A DNA stretch of 64,000 nucleotides from JBLWXV01 sp048267245 (GTDB taxonomy: Bacteria > Bdellovibrionota > Bacteriovoracia > Bacteriovoracales > Bacteriovoracaceae). The stretch lies in the NCBI GenBank assembly GCA_048267245.1, contig JBLWXV010000001.1:1674001-1738000 (forward strand), read 5' to 3'. Below, piece by piece: positions 1-7,999 of this stretch. The notes under the pieces are model-generated. The model saw only the letters and a program-made list of their open reading frames with translations. It had not been told where the DNA came from and did not search any database. The stretch's first letter is position 1. The number at the start of each line of letters is the position of its first letter. The position numbers and the translations under genes were made by a program.

Positions 1-689
1 ACTGAGGTCATTCCCACTGCGAGCGTGAAGAAGGCAAAGAGAGGAAAGCCTGGGACGTCGACGTCATTCTCACTCAGATTAAACATCTCGGCGAGTCGGT
101 CCGTCTGGGCATTGAAAATAGAGTGGGTATACATCACTCCCTTTGGCGCCCCCGTGCCTCCACTGGTAAAGAGGATCGCAGCGAGATCATCGCGACTTAC
201 TTCACAGGCCTTAAATTCACCTTGGTGGCGCTTTAACTTCTTAAAGCTAGCGCCTCCAAAGAATTTTGTCGTAAAGAAGAGTTCGATTCCTTTAAATGAG
301 GCGGTGTAGATCTTTCTTAATATATGAACAACTGGCTCGCTAATGAGAACACGCGGCTTAACGTCGGCAATGGCCCGCAAGAGATTATCTTTTCCCATGC
401 CTGGATCAATTAAGACTGGTGTGGCACCTATTTTAAATAGCGCGAAAACCAGTGCTGGGAAATCAAGGCTAGGCCTTACAAAGAGAAGGACGCGATCGCC
501 CTTTCTTACTCCATAGTGGGTAAGCCCGCGGGCAAAACTATTAGCGAGGTCGTTAAATTCCTTAAAAGTGAGTGCCAAGTAACTCATCTTTTTATTTTTA
601 AAGTGAGTTGGAAATTGAATGGCCACCTTTTGCGGGTGAGCGGCGGCGCGCTCTTCAATACGGCAGGCGATATTGGCCACGGCACTCAT
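1..689 (-). CDS. oleC: OleC-type beta-lactone synthetase (AMP-dependent ligase family), 3' end cut by window
   Basis: Only the first 229 codons are in the window; the gene runs off the left edge. Translation shows an ANL-superfamily adenylation domain with the ATP-binding loop TSGGTGAPKG at residues 175-184, followed by PGFPLFAFFTLAVGM, which resembles the segment after the P-loop in OleC proteins. In the ole pathway OleC activates the beta-hydroxy acid with ATP and closes it to a beta-lactone. The ATG at 689 overlaps the OleB stop in an ATGA, so the two are translationally coupled. The order oleA-oleB-oleC supports the assignment over a generic acyl-CoA ligase. The active-site region beyond the edge cannot be checked. 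Confidence 0.85.
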   Translation of the reverse strand, partial: MSAVANIACRIEERAAAHPQKVAIQFPTHFKNKKMSYLALTFKEFNDLANSFARGLTHYGVRKGDRVLLFVRPSLDFPALVFALFKIGATPVLIDPGMGKDNLLRAIADVKPRVLISEPVVHILRKIYTASFKGIELFFTTKFFGGASFKKLKRHQGEFKACEVSRDDLAAILFTSGGTGAPKGVMYTHSIFNAQTDRLAEMFNLSENDVDVPGFPLFAFFTLAVGMTS

Positions 690-1567
690 TCTAAGAACGC
701 CTCAATACGACTTAGGACGTCTTCTCTTTCATCTTCTAGGACGTAGTGTCCTGCTTTTTCGTAGTAGTGAGTGCTCGCTTCGGGATAAATTCTTTGCCAG
801 CGCTCATAGAAGTGATCGTTAAAGCAAAAATCCTTGCCACCCCATAGTATGAGTTTTGGCCCCTTAAGTTTTGGAAGTTCGTCTTCAATATTCTTTAGGG
901 TTTGGTAGCTTGGGTGAGAGCTCTTCATGGGTATGTCTCTCACAAAGAGTGCTGTCGCAATTCGGTTTTGGTAGTTATTGTAGGGATAGAGAAACCCGCT
1001 CTTGACGTCACTGTCTAATTTCTTTGTGACGGCCATAAATGTTGCTGGCCAGGCAAAGGCATTAAAGGTGCGCACTAGAAGTGGCCCTACAATTGGCTTT
1101 CTGCAAATTTCGATGCGCTTTGGAATATGGATATCTCTAAACGCAGCAGTATTGAGGAGAATGATTTTGTCGACATTCTCTTTTAGTCTGGTTGCAACGC
1201 CCATCCCGATGGCGCCACCCCAATCGTGGACGAGTAGTGAAAATTTCTCAACTTCCAACTCGCGCACCAGATCCTTCACGTTGCGAATATGATTTTCAAG
1301 ACGATACTCCCAGTCTTGGGGCTTATCCGAAAAACCACAGCCAATATGGTCTGGAACGATGACTCGGTAGTTGGGAGAGAGCTTCTTTACAACCTCGCGG
1401 TAGTAAAATGACCACGTCGGATTTCCGTGAAGACAAATGAGCACTTTGCCATCTCTTGGACCTTCATCAAGATAGGAGAGCATGTGCCCATCCCTGGTCT
1501 TAAAACGACCTGGAGTAAAGGGATAGAGTTTCTTCATGCTTGAAGGCATTGATTCAAATGTACTCAT
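686..1567 (-). CDS. oleB: OleB-type alpha/beta hydrolase (beta-lactone decarboxylase)
   Basis: A 293-residue alpha/beta hydrolase of the haloalkane-dehalogenase group. The nucleophile elbow HDWGG gives Asp115, LHGNP at 47-51 forms the oxyanion-side loop, and His274 lies in AGHYVLED near the C-terminus. An Asp nucleophile is the feature that separates OleB and dehalogenases from serine esterases. OleB homologues decarboxylate cis-beta-lactones to cis-olefins. The start at 1567 is chosen because it forms an ATGA overlap with the oleA stop; an in-frame ATG at 1603 would give a longer, unlikely 40-base overlap. Being between oleA and oleC, a dehalogenase role is improbable. Confidence 0.85.
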   Translation of the reverse strand: MSTFESMPSSMKKLYPFTPGRFKTRDGHMLSYLDEGPRDGKVLICLHGNPTWSFYYREVVKKLSPNYRVIVPDHIGCGFSDKPQDWEYRLENHIRNVKDLVRELEVEKFSLLVHDWGGAIGMGVATRLKENVDKIILLNTAAFRDIHIPKRIEICRKPIVGPLLVRTFNAFAWPATFMAVTKKLDSDVKSGFLYPYNNYQNRIATALFVRDIPMKSSHPSYQTLKNIEDELPKLKGPKLILWGGKDFCFNDHFYERWQRIYPEASTHYYEKAGHYVLEDEREDVLSRIEAFLE

Positions 1568-2619
1568 GCTCTTTGTCCTCGCTCGATTATTCCCATTTGG
1601 CACGACAGGCCTGAGCCAATTCCAAGCATGGCGATCTGCTCGCCGGGCGCTACCTTGCCCGTTTCAATGAGTTTCATATAGGTAATGGGAAGGGCGGCAG
1701 AGCCTGTATTCCCAAGGGTGTCGTAAGTAATATGAGTTGGGTGAGAAGAGAGCTCTAGAGCTTGCATGGTGAGTTTTTCATGGGCCACACCCACTTGGTG
1801 ACCAATGGCCCAGTGGATATCGGCAGGACTTAGATCAAGCCTACTCACGGTTTTTTGCCACGTCTTCTTAGCGAGTGTGATCCCTGCCTTTAAGAGCTCT
1901 TCAGAATGCGTTTCCATCATTAAAGAGCTCGTGTCCCCAGAGCCTTGGCAGAGAGTGTTTGCGCTCGAATCACTCATTAGCTCCGCACCAATAAAGCGAT
2001 CGGCTTCGGGAGCGAGGTCGCGACTTGTCACTAGCATGGCAACCGCTGCAGAACCGATGGTGAGATTGGCAATATAGGGCTTAATATTTTTTCTAGTGAG
2101 TTTATTATCTTTGAATTTCTCTAGTAGCTCTCGCTTTGTTGCCTGATAGAGAGGGCCAGCATTTTCGCCACTCACGATGAGGGCCTGTTTAATTTCACCC
2201 ATCTCAATAAGTTTGGCGGCCATGTTTACGGCGCTCATAACGCCGAGGCAAGCATTAGAGAGATCAAAGAATTCGCAATCTGCAGGTAGCCCCAATTCAT
2301 GGTGAACTACACTTGCCGTGGCGGGCTCTAGGAAGTCTCTACAAACACTTGCGTGAATTAGTAGATCTGTTTTCATGAGGTCGACATCTGGAAATTTCGC
2401 CAGGAGATCTCTTGCGGCCATGGCCCCAAGGTGAGAAGGGCGTGCGCCCACATCAAAGTAGCGTCGCTCTTTGATACCACTCATGAGCTCTAGCCTTCCC
2501 ATGGGAAGCCCAAGACCTTCATAGATTTCTTGTAGTTCAAGTTCGATCATTTCAGAGGTCATGGCCTTTTCTGGAAGGTAGTGGCCGTGAGCTTTGATCG
2601 CGACATTTTGAAACTTCAT
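1564..2619 (-). CDS. oleA: OleA-type acyl-CoA head-to-head condensing enzyme (thiolase superfamily)
   Basis: 351 residues of the FabH/thiolase fold. The catalytic set is visible: nucleophile Cys124 in SNACLG, His274 in AIGHQVG and Asn304 in TLGNTG, plus Glu98 in RDFLEPATA, the position of the OleA-specific glutamate that drives the Claisen step. OleA joins two fatty acyl thioesters to a 2-alkyl-3-keto acid, the first step of long-chain olefin or beta-lactone synthesis. FabH would lack the Glu and would normally not be followed by OleB and OleC. It starts 2 bp after the oxidoreductase stop (2622), so it belongs to the same transcript. Confidence 0.88.
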   Translation of the reverse strand: MKFQNVAIKAHGHYLPEKAMTSEMIELELQEIYEGLGLPMGRLELMSGIKERRYFDVGARPSHLGAMAARDLLAKFPDVDLMKTDLLIHASVCRDFLEPATASVVHHELGLPADCEFFDLSNACLGVMSAVNMAAKLIEMGEIKQALIVSGENAGPLYQATKRELLEKFKDNKLTRKNIKPYIANLTIGSAAVAMLVTSRDLAPEADRFIGAELMSDSSANTLCQGSGDTSSLMMETHSEELLKAGITLAKKTWQKTVSRLDLSPADIHWAIGHQVGVAHEKLTMQALELSSHPTHITYDTLGNTGSAALPITYMKLIETGKVAPGEQIAMLGIGSGLSCQMGIIERGQRA

Positions 2620-2621
2620 GA

Positions 2622-4016
2622 TTATTCCTGATCCATGAGAACATGGAGATTGGCCATACTTATTCCTGAGAGCATAGAGCCGATAATACCAAGAAATCCT
2701 TGGTCGGTTCCACAGAGCGAGAGTCCTTTAATTGGAGTTCTCCCGTCGCGAAGTTTGTCGGGGGAGCCGTAGACGGCACCTTTGAAGTGTGAGGTATAGC
2801 GAGTGACGGTAGTGGGAGAAAAGACGTCACTAAATAGGCTTGAGTCTTCTACCCCTGGCATGAAGCTCTTCATAAGAGTGAGGGCACTTTTGGCCACTTC
2901 CTCCTTCTTTTGGCGATAGGCTTCTTTGTCGTTGGTTTTTAATTCATTCCAAAGTGAGTAGTTGGCAATGAAGGTGGCCCTTGCCCAGCCTTCTTCAAGG
3001 CCTGAGTTTTCATAATTGTTGGGAAGGCAAATTACCGCACTTTGCGCATCATAGAAGTCTTGGGGGCGCCTATAATGGTAAGTCTCTCTATTATTATAGA
3101 ATATAAGAGTGGCATCTTCCCCAAGGCTTGCTGGGGTATCTTTTAGAACAAAAATACTTTCGCAGAAGCTTAGGTTTCCACTGCGGGCAGCTGTTTGACT
3201 TGAATCATCCACCATACTCATCGTTTCTGGGTGGCCAGCGCTAGAGAGGATGCGATTGGTTTCAATGGTCTCTCCACCCTTTAGAGTGACCGCCCTTACG
3301 ACACCTTCTTCGGTAATAATTTTCTCCACCCGCGCGCGGTAGCGAATCTCTCCACCAAGTTCTTGGTAGCGCTCGGTGAGAAGATCAATGATAGTTCTCA
3401 CTCCACCGTGAGGTCTTGCAAGCCCTTCAAAGTAGAGCGCCTTAAACATGATGACAAATTGAGAGAAATCCATGTCATCTTCCCAGGCGGAGCCGTAGAT
3501 GAGAAGGGGACAGAGAATCATCTCTTGCAGGGTGGAATTGCTAATAAAAGTCTTTAAGACTTCTCTTGCAGACTGATAGGCATTATCGAGGGCCACATCG
3601 TTAAATTCTCGAACTGCTGTGGCGAGCTTTCTAAAGCCATCAACTTGATCTGGGAACTTTTCGCCAATCTCGCTCGTTAGCCTCTCAAAGTCATTGGTGA
3701 AACTCAGCGAGTGCGAGGGAAAGACAATCTTTGAATGTGATTGCTCGCGAAGCTTCAGGGCTTCATAGGGAAGACGCAGCTGTTTTAAAAGCTTTGTCAT
3801 GGGAGCACCACGCTCAGACTTTTGAGCAAAGTTGGTGAGCGCGTGCAAGCCGACGTCAAACTCTCTTCCCGCCCGCTTGTAATAGGAATTGAGTCCGCCT
3901 GGAATCACATGAGATTCCAGAATCAAGACTCTCTTATCATACATCGCAAGACGTATGCCGGCCGCCAATCCTGACATGCCAGCACCAATAATAATGGCGT
4001 CGTACTTAGCGCTCAC
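2622..4016 (-). CDS. CrtI/phytoene-desaturase-like FAD-dependent oxidoreductase
   Basis: 464 residues. The N-terminal dinucleotide-binding motif GAGMSGLAAG (11-20) and the following ESHVIPGGLNSYY fit the carotenoid desaturase/isomerase (CrtI, CrtISO, retinol saturase) family, and the C-terminal GLSLCGTDQGFLGIIGSMLS is the matching second FAD contact. Members desaturate, saturate or isomerise polyene chains. Here it sits between an ACP gene (13 bp upstream) and oleA (2 bp downstream), not with crtB or crtE, so a substrate in the ole or ACP-bound acyl pathway is more likely than phytoene. It is not related to OleD, which is a short-chain dehydrogenase. Substrate unknown. Confidence 0.8.
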   Translation of the reverse strand: MSAKYDAIIIGAGMSGLAAGIRLAMYDKRVLILESHVIPGGLNSYYKRAGREFDVGLHALTNFAQKSERGAPMTKLLKQLRLPYEALKLREQSHSKIVFPSHSLSFTNDFERLTSEIGEKFPDQVDGFRKLATAVREFNDVALDNAYQSAREVLKTFISNSTLQEMILCPLLIYGSAWEDDMDFSQFVIMFKALYFEGLARPHGGVRTIIDLLTERYQELGGEIRYRARVEKIITEEGVVRAVTLKGGETIETNRILSSAGHPETMSMVDDSSQTAARSGNLSFCESIFVLKDTPASLGEDATLIFYNNRETYHYRRPQDFYDAQSAVICLPNNYENSGLEEGWARATFIANYSLWNELKTNDKEAYRQKKEEVAKSALTLMKSFMPGVEDSSLFSDVFSPTTVTRYTSHFKGAVYGSPDKLRDGRTPIKGLSLCGTDQGFLGIIGSMLSGISMANLHVLMDQE

Positions 4017-4028
4017 TCTATCCTCAGA

Positions 4029-4277
4029 TTACTGAGCAAATTTTGGTGTGAGGTAGGCCACACACGAATCAAGAGTTGCTAGGTGAGAGTAGTCCTCTTG
4101 CGGAACTTCAACTTTGTGGCGCTTCTTAAGCTCCATTACGATATCGAGGAAGTCCATTGAATCGAGATCAAGTTGCTCGCGTAGGGCAACGTCGTCCTTG
4201 ATATTTGAGAGATCGTCATCAAGGGCCACGTCTGCGATGATGTCGAGAACTACTTGTCTAACTTCTGTTGGTTGCAT
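4029..4277 (-). CDS. Acyl carrier protein
   Basis: 82 residues of acidic helical ACP. The phosphopantetheine attachment serine is Ser40 in LDLDSMDFLD, the standard DSx motif at the start of helix II. A GGAGA ribosome-binding site precedes the ATG. The gene lies between a FabF-like ketosynthase and a CrtI-like oxidoreductase in the ole operon, so it is probably a dedicated carrier for this pathway and not the housekeeping AcpP, which usually sits with fabD, fabG and fabF. Canonical ole clusters take acyl-CoA and carry no ACP, which makes this gene noteworthy. Confidence 0.88.
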   Translation of the reverse strand: MQPTEVRQVVLDIIADVALDDDLSNIKDDVALREQLDLDSMDFLDIVMELKKRHKVEVPQEDYSHLATLDSCVAYLTPKFAQ

Positions 4278-4301
4278 TTACTAATCTCCTTAAGAAAAAA
4301 C

Positions 4302-5528
4302 TTATTGATACTTTTTAACAATAAGAACTGAATTTATTCCTAACATGCCAAAACTATTATTTAAGATGGTATTTACTTCTTTTTTGAGTGGCTCTCCGTT
4401 GACCAGACCCTCCATCGCACAATCTGGATCAAGTTCTTCAATATACTTGCAAGAGTGAACCATATTGTCTGTGAAGCTTGGGATATTGCCAGCGAGCTCT
4501 AGGGCCCCAGCTGCACCCATGGCGTGGCCGATAAAGCCCTTGGTACAATTCACGCTCGTCTTCATTGAGTCTTTAAAAATTTCGCGAACCGCTTGGCACT
4601 CCTGAATATCCCCTTGAACCGTTCCGGTTGCGTGAAGGTTGACGATATCAATATCATTAGGAGTTAGGCCGGCGCGCTTCATGGCGCGCTTAAGGCAATC
4701 CATTTGGCGCTCAGTATTTGGAAGCACAAAATCTGTGGCATCAGAGTTTACGTGATAGCCTGCGATTTCTCCGAGGATGGTCGCGCCTCTTTTGAGGGCG
4801 TCCTCAAGGCGCTCTAATGTGTAGATTGCTCCGCCCTCGGCGATGACGATGCCGTTTCTTTTCTTATCAAGAGGGAGGGTGGCCTTGCTTGGGTCTTCAT
4901 GTGAGCCAAGGGCACCCTGAGACTTAAAGGCGGCAAAAATTCCAAACGTCTGGGGAGACTCACTAATGCCTCCAGCAAGTGCGAGGTCAACTTCTCCCAT
5001 TTGAAGCATCTGGTAGGCGTGAATCAATCCCACATTTCCAGCGGCGCAGGCCGCGCCCAAGGTATAGGCAGGCCCTGTAATTCCAAGATTCAACGTCACT
5101 TCGCCGGCCGGGTTATTGGCCACAGTTCTAGGGTTGTGGTGGTGCGACCAAAAATCAACATTGAGATTATTTTGGTAGAGATCGTGAATCTCATTTTCAG
5201 TCTCAACATTTCCGTGTTCAGTGATGCCGAGGTAGACGCCCACACGTTCAGAGTCAAAGTCTTTAATCTCAAGTCCCGCCATGGCGAGGGCCTCGCCGGC
5301 GCAATAAATTGAGATCGCCCCAGCGCGGGTGCCGCGCTTTCTGTGCTTCTTACTCTGGTACTTGGTTTCATCGAAATTGCAAAAGCCCACCGCTTGCACA
5401 CCCATGTGGCGAATCTCGGCGTGAGTAATGCCCGACTTACCTTCAAGCAGTGCTCCTCTAAACTCAGCAAGACTGTTGCCGTTAGGGGCCGTGAGACCAA
5501 TGCCTGTAATCACGATTCTGTGGTTCAT
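4302..5528 (-). CDS. FabF-like 3-oxoacyl-ACP synthase (KAS I/II)
   Basis: 408 residues, the usual length of FabF. The triad is intact: Cys161 in GAACAAGN, His299 in NLHATGT and His335 in GFIGHAMGAAG. It should elongate an acyl chain on ACP by decarboxylative condensation with malonyl-ACP. The ATG overlaps the stop of the upstream regulator (ATGA at 5525-5528) and the ACP gene follows 24 bp later, so ketosynthase and ACP are made together. As no malonyltransferase, reductase or dehydratase is in the operon, it must borrow those from the general fatty acid system or act in a chain-initiation or specialised step. Confidence 0.85.
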   Translation of the reverse strand: MNHRIVITGIGLTAPNGNSLAEFRGALLEGKSGITHAEIRHMGVQAVGFCNFDETKYQSKKHRKRGTRAGAISIYCAGEALAMAGLEIKDFDSERVGVYLGITEHGNVETENEIHDLYQNNLNVDFWSHHHNPRTVANNPAGEVTLNLGITGPAYTLGAACAAGNVGLIHAYQMLQMGEVDLALAGGISESPQTFGIFAAFKSQGALGSHEDPSKATLPLDKKRNGIVIAEGGAIYTLERLEDALKRGATILGEIAGYHVNSDATDFVLPNTERQMDCLKRAMKRAGLTPNDIDIVNLHATGTVQGDIQECQAVREIFKDSMKTSVNCTKGFIGHAMGAAGALELAGNIPSFTDNMVHSCKYIEELDPDCAMEGLVNGEPLKKEVNTILNNSFGMLGINSVLIVKKYQ

Positions 5529-6205
5529 GAGTGTCCTTCTTTGTTGTCGTTATATTTACTGAGCCCAACTTCGATTCCCTTTAGGAGTTTGCCGGTGAGA
5601 TTGCTCCCAAGCTCGGCGGCCAAGCGGGTGGTCGGGCCTGTAGTCTTAGCAATGAGATCGAGGGCGCCTGGCAATTTCTTTATAATGCGCCCGTATTCAC
5701 TAAAGGCTTGATGAGAGGAGAGTTTGAGCACAAAGTCCATGACAACTTCGGCAATCTCACAGGTCTCAATAATAGATTTAAGACGGCGAGAGACGACGCT
5801 CTCTTCACTCGCAACTTCTTTTAAGAGGTCGCTAGCGAGATACTTAAATTCGCTAATGGCCTCTTGTTCGCGCTTTCTAAAAATGGTTGCCACTGTGCCG
5901 AGGCTATCTTCGCGGGCGCTGTAGTATTTAATGCGCTTTGATGTTGTCTGTGCCGGCACTGTAATTTCAATCGCGCCGTAGTGGCCCAGAGTTTTGAGTG
6001 ATTGAGAAATTGCGCTTTGAGAGAGTCCAAGTTCCGACTCAATTTGCTCTTGCGATAGCGCCAATGGCGAGAGGACGAGCAGACCGTAGATAGCGCCATC
6101 GATTCTCTTAAATCCCACCTTGCTAAGGAACGACTCAAAGCTCGCCAGACTCTTCTTCTGGCGCTCTGTGAGAATTGATGTAGGGGCGTGGTCGGTTTGC
6201 TTCAA
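5525..6205 (-). CDS. GbsR/MarR-type winged-helix transcriptional regulator
   Basis: 226 residues. Residues about 35-97 form a winged helix: helix-turn-helix LSQEQIESELGLSQSAISQS followed by a wing with basic residues around TSKRIKYY. The remaining 120 residues are helical, as in GbsR-like proteins, which are longer than ordinary MarR repressors. It is the first gene of the ole/KAS operon and its stop overlaps the ketosynthase start, so it probably controls its own operon, perhaps in response to an acyl or membrane-related ligand. The palindrome at 6257-6285 is a candidate binding site. Confidence 0.72.
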   Translation of the reverse strand: MKQTDHAPTSILTERQKKSLASFESFLSKVGFKRIDGAIYGLLVLSPLALSQEQIESELGLSQSAISQSLKTLGHYGAIEITVPAQTTSKRIKYYSAREDSLGTVATIFRKREQEAISEFKYLASDLLKEVASEESVVSRRLKSIIETCEIAEVVMDFVLKLSSHQAFSEYGRIIKKLPGALDLIAKTTGPTTRLAAELGSNLTGKLLKGIEVGLSKYNDNKEGHS

Positions 6206-6256
6206 GTTGGCTTTCTCTTTTAATTCTTTTTTAATTCTCTTTCAAAATCTCTTATC

Positions 6257-6300
6257 AACTCTTAACTCCTAGGAATAAAAGAGTTATTAGAAATATTATA
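6257..6300 (-). promoter_or_regulatory. Predicted promoter -10 and overlapping palindromic operator of the ole/KAS operon
   Basis: On the minus strand a perfect TATAAT lies at 6300-6295; no good -35 box is seen. Directly downstream is an inverted repeat AACTCTT-N15-AAGAGTT (6257-6285) centred on CCTAGG (6268-6273), a further palindrome. A second CCTAGG lies near 6325. A repeat just after the -10 is a typical repressor site, and the first gene of the operon encodes a winged-helix regulator starting at 6205. Confidence 0.45.
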
Positions 6301-6419
6301 AAAATATAATAAGTAAAATATGCCCCCTAGGTTAACTAGATGCGGGTGCACTCGTCTAGCTGAAAACACAAAGATAGGTTATGTTCTTGTGAATTTTTTC
6401 TATCAGGGTGAGTCAATAT

Positions 6420-7217
6420 ATGAAGCAAGGTTTTAGACGCAAAGTCCCACTGATCGCCGTAAGTCATCTTCCGGCCCTTGCAGGTCGCAGATCTCACAAT
6501 TCTCAGCGCGAAGTGATTGAGCACGCTCTGCATGATCTTGCAGTGTGTGAAGAATATGGCGTCGATGCACTACTTTTTGAAAATGAAAATGATGCTCCCT
6601 ATAATGTCGAAGTGGATAGCGCCGCCGTGGCCTCAATGAGCTCAGTGCTCACCCACGTCCTCAGCAAGCGCCAGCGAGTAAGCGTTGGCGTGGAGTATCT
6701 CATCAATGATCCCGTGGCGAGTCTCTACACCGCCTACGCCTGTGGGGCAGATTTTATTCGCACCGACTACTTTGTCGATCGCATGGCCCGGGCAGAATAT
6801 GGTGGTGAGATGAAGATTGATCCCACTGAGCTTGTTACCCTAAGAGATCAACTCTCTGGCCGAGCTGGATATAGTGTTTCAATCTTTGCCGATGTCCAGG
6901 TGAAGTACGCCACTCTTTTAGAAGAGGGCAAGGAGCTTTGGCGCTCTTGTCAGCAGGCCCACCAAGCAGGGGCCAATGCCGCTATTATTAGTGGTGTGGC
7001 CACAGGAAGTGCACCCGCCGCTTCTGATTTTCTCGCTGCCAGAACTCAAGGAGCTGTGGGCCCACTCTTTATTGGCTCTGGGCTCTCGCCTGAAAATGCC
7101 AGTGAGCTCGTCCCGGTGTTAGACGGTGCAATTGTTGGAACCTCGCTGATGACGGATGGCAAGCTGTGCCCGAAAAAGATACAGGCCTTACTTGAATTCT
7201 TCGAGCGCACTTCGTGA
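6420..7217 (+). CDS. BtpA/SgcQ-family TIM-barrel protein
   Basis: 265 residues. The sequence fits the BtpA/SgcQ family: LIAVSHLPALAG at the N-terminus, ALLFENENDAPY, GADFIRTDYFVD and ADVQVKYATLL, ending with GLSPENASEL..DGAIVGTS as a TIM-barrel phosphate-binding end. BtpA was first linked to photosystem I stability in cyanobacteria; other members lie in sugar or nucleoside operons and their reaction is unclear. The start at ATG 6420 follows AGGGTGAG at 6405-6412; a GTG at 6408 lies inside that site and is less likely. The stop overlaps the following PfkB kinase start, so the two act together, probably on a phosphorylated sugar or nucleoside. Confidence 0.72.
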   Translation: MKQGFRRKVPLIAVSHLPALAGRRSHNSQREVIEHALHDLAVCEEYGVDALLFENENDAPYNVEVDSAAVASMSSVLTHVLSKRQRVSVGVEYLINDPVASLYTAYACGADFIRTDYFVDRMARAEYGGEMKIDPTELVTLRDQLSGRAGYSVSIFADVQVKYATLLEEGKELWRSCQQAHQAGANAAIISGVATGSAPAASDFLAARTQGAVGPLFIGSGLSPENASELVPVLDGAIVGTSLMTDGKLCPKKIQALLEFFERTS

Positions 7218-7999
7218 TCTTTATTGGCGATGTGGGGATTGATATTTATCAAACGCGAGAGGGGCCCCTACAATTTTGGGGCGGCTGCTCCCTCAATGCG
7301 TGGCTTGCGGCCAGAGAGATTGATCCTGAGGCGAGGCTTCTGAGTCTCTATTCGACTTCGACTTCATTTTCCTATCCTACGTTGTTACTTGATCAAATTG
7401 AGAGTTGGCCCAAGACTTCACTGCCTCCACCTAGGCAGAAAATCCATGTCGACTCCCATGGAGAGCGCCATCTTGGTGACTATGAAAGCGGATTTCTCAC
7501 CGAATTTTCAGGGAGTATTGAGCTTCGTGAATTGATAAAATTTGACGCTATCATTGCGCTTCCTCTCTATGAGCAGACTAAGGACCTCTGTCTCTTCCTA
7601 TTAGAGGGCCTACCCGCAAGTGCAAGCCTCTGTCTTGATGTGGGGACGATGGTCGATTTCCTGGGTGACCTCTCTTTTCTCAGTCCCTATTTAGATAAAA
7701 TTCTACTCATTCAAAGTAGCGAGGAATTTCCCAAGCTCTCTTTTGCCACGACCACTCTTATAAAGACAAATGGATCTGGTGCCATTGAGTTTCTAAGCGG
7801 CGAGGGGAGAGGCAAGGTCCTGCCAGAAGTCTACCGAGGTAGAGTCGTCGATACAACTGGGGCCGGAGACTACTTCTTTGGGCGCCTGTGCTCACTGATA
7901 GAGCGCCAGGGAATTGCAAATATTTCTGAACTAATCTATGAAGCTTCTAAGGGAGTGGGAAGAATTCTCGCTCGAAAGTCCCCAAACTTACTCGAGTGA
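7214..7999 (+). CDS. PfkB-family carbohydrate/nucleoside kinase
   Basis: 261 residues, a little short for the family. The C-terminal PfkB signature DTTGAGDYFFG is intact, with the catalytic Asp of GAGD and the anion hole, and the N-terminus FIGDVGIDIYQ..GGCSLNAWLAA matches the substrate-binding GG(x)xxN segment of ribokinase-type enzymes. Substrate cannot be told. It uses a GTG start overlapping the BtpA stop (GTGA), so it is translationally coupled. Its last 12 bases overlap the convergent response-regulator gene. Confidence 0.75.
   Translation: MIFIGDVGIDIYQTREGPLQFWGGCSLNAWLAAREIDPEARLLSLYSTSTSFSYPTLLLDQIESWPKTSLPPPRQKIHVDSHGERHLGDYESGFLTEFSGSIELRELIKFDAIIALPLYEQTKDLCLFLLEGLPASASLCLDVGTMVDFLGDLSFLSPYLDKILLIQSSEEFPKLSFATTTLIKTNGSGAIEFLSGEGRGKVLPEVYRGRVVDTTGAGDYFFGRLCSLIERQGIANISELIYEASKGVGRILARKSPNLLE

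Noticed and set aside
686..1567. Haloalkane dehalogenase as the function of the OleB-like hydrolase
   Set aside because: The Asp nucleophile fits both families, but direct coupling with oleA and oleC makes the ole role far more likely.
5096..5500. 134-residue minus-strand open frame inside the ketosynthase gene
   Set aside because: It lies wholly within the well-supported FabF-like gene in another frame and has no family motif.
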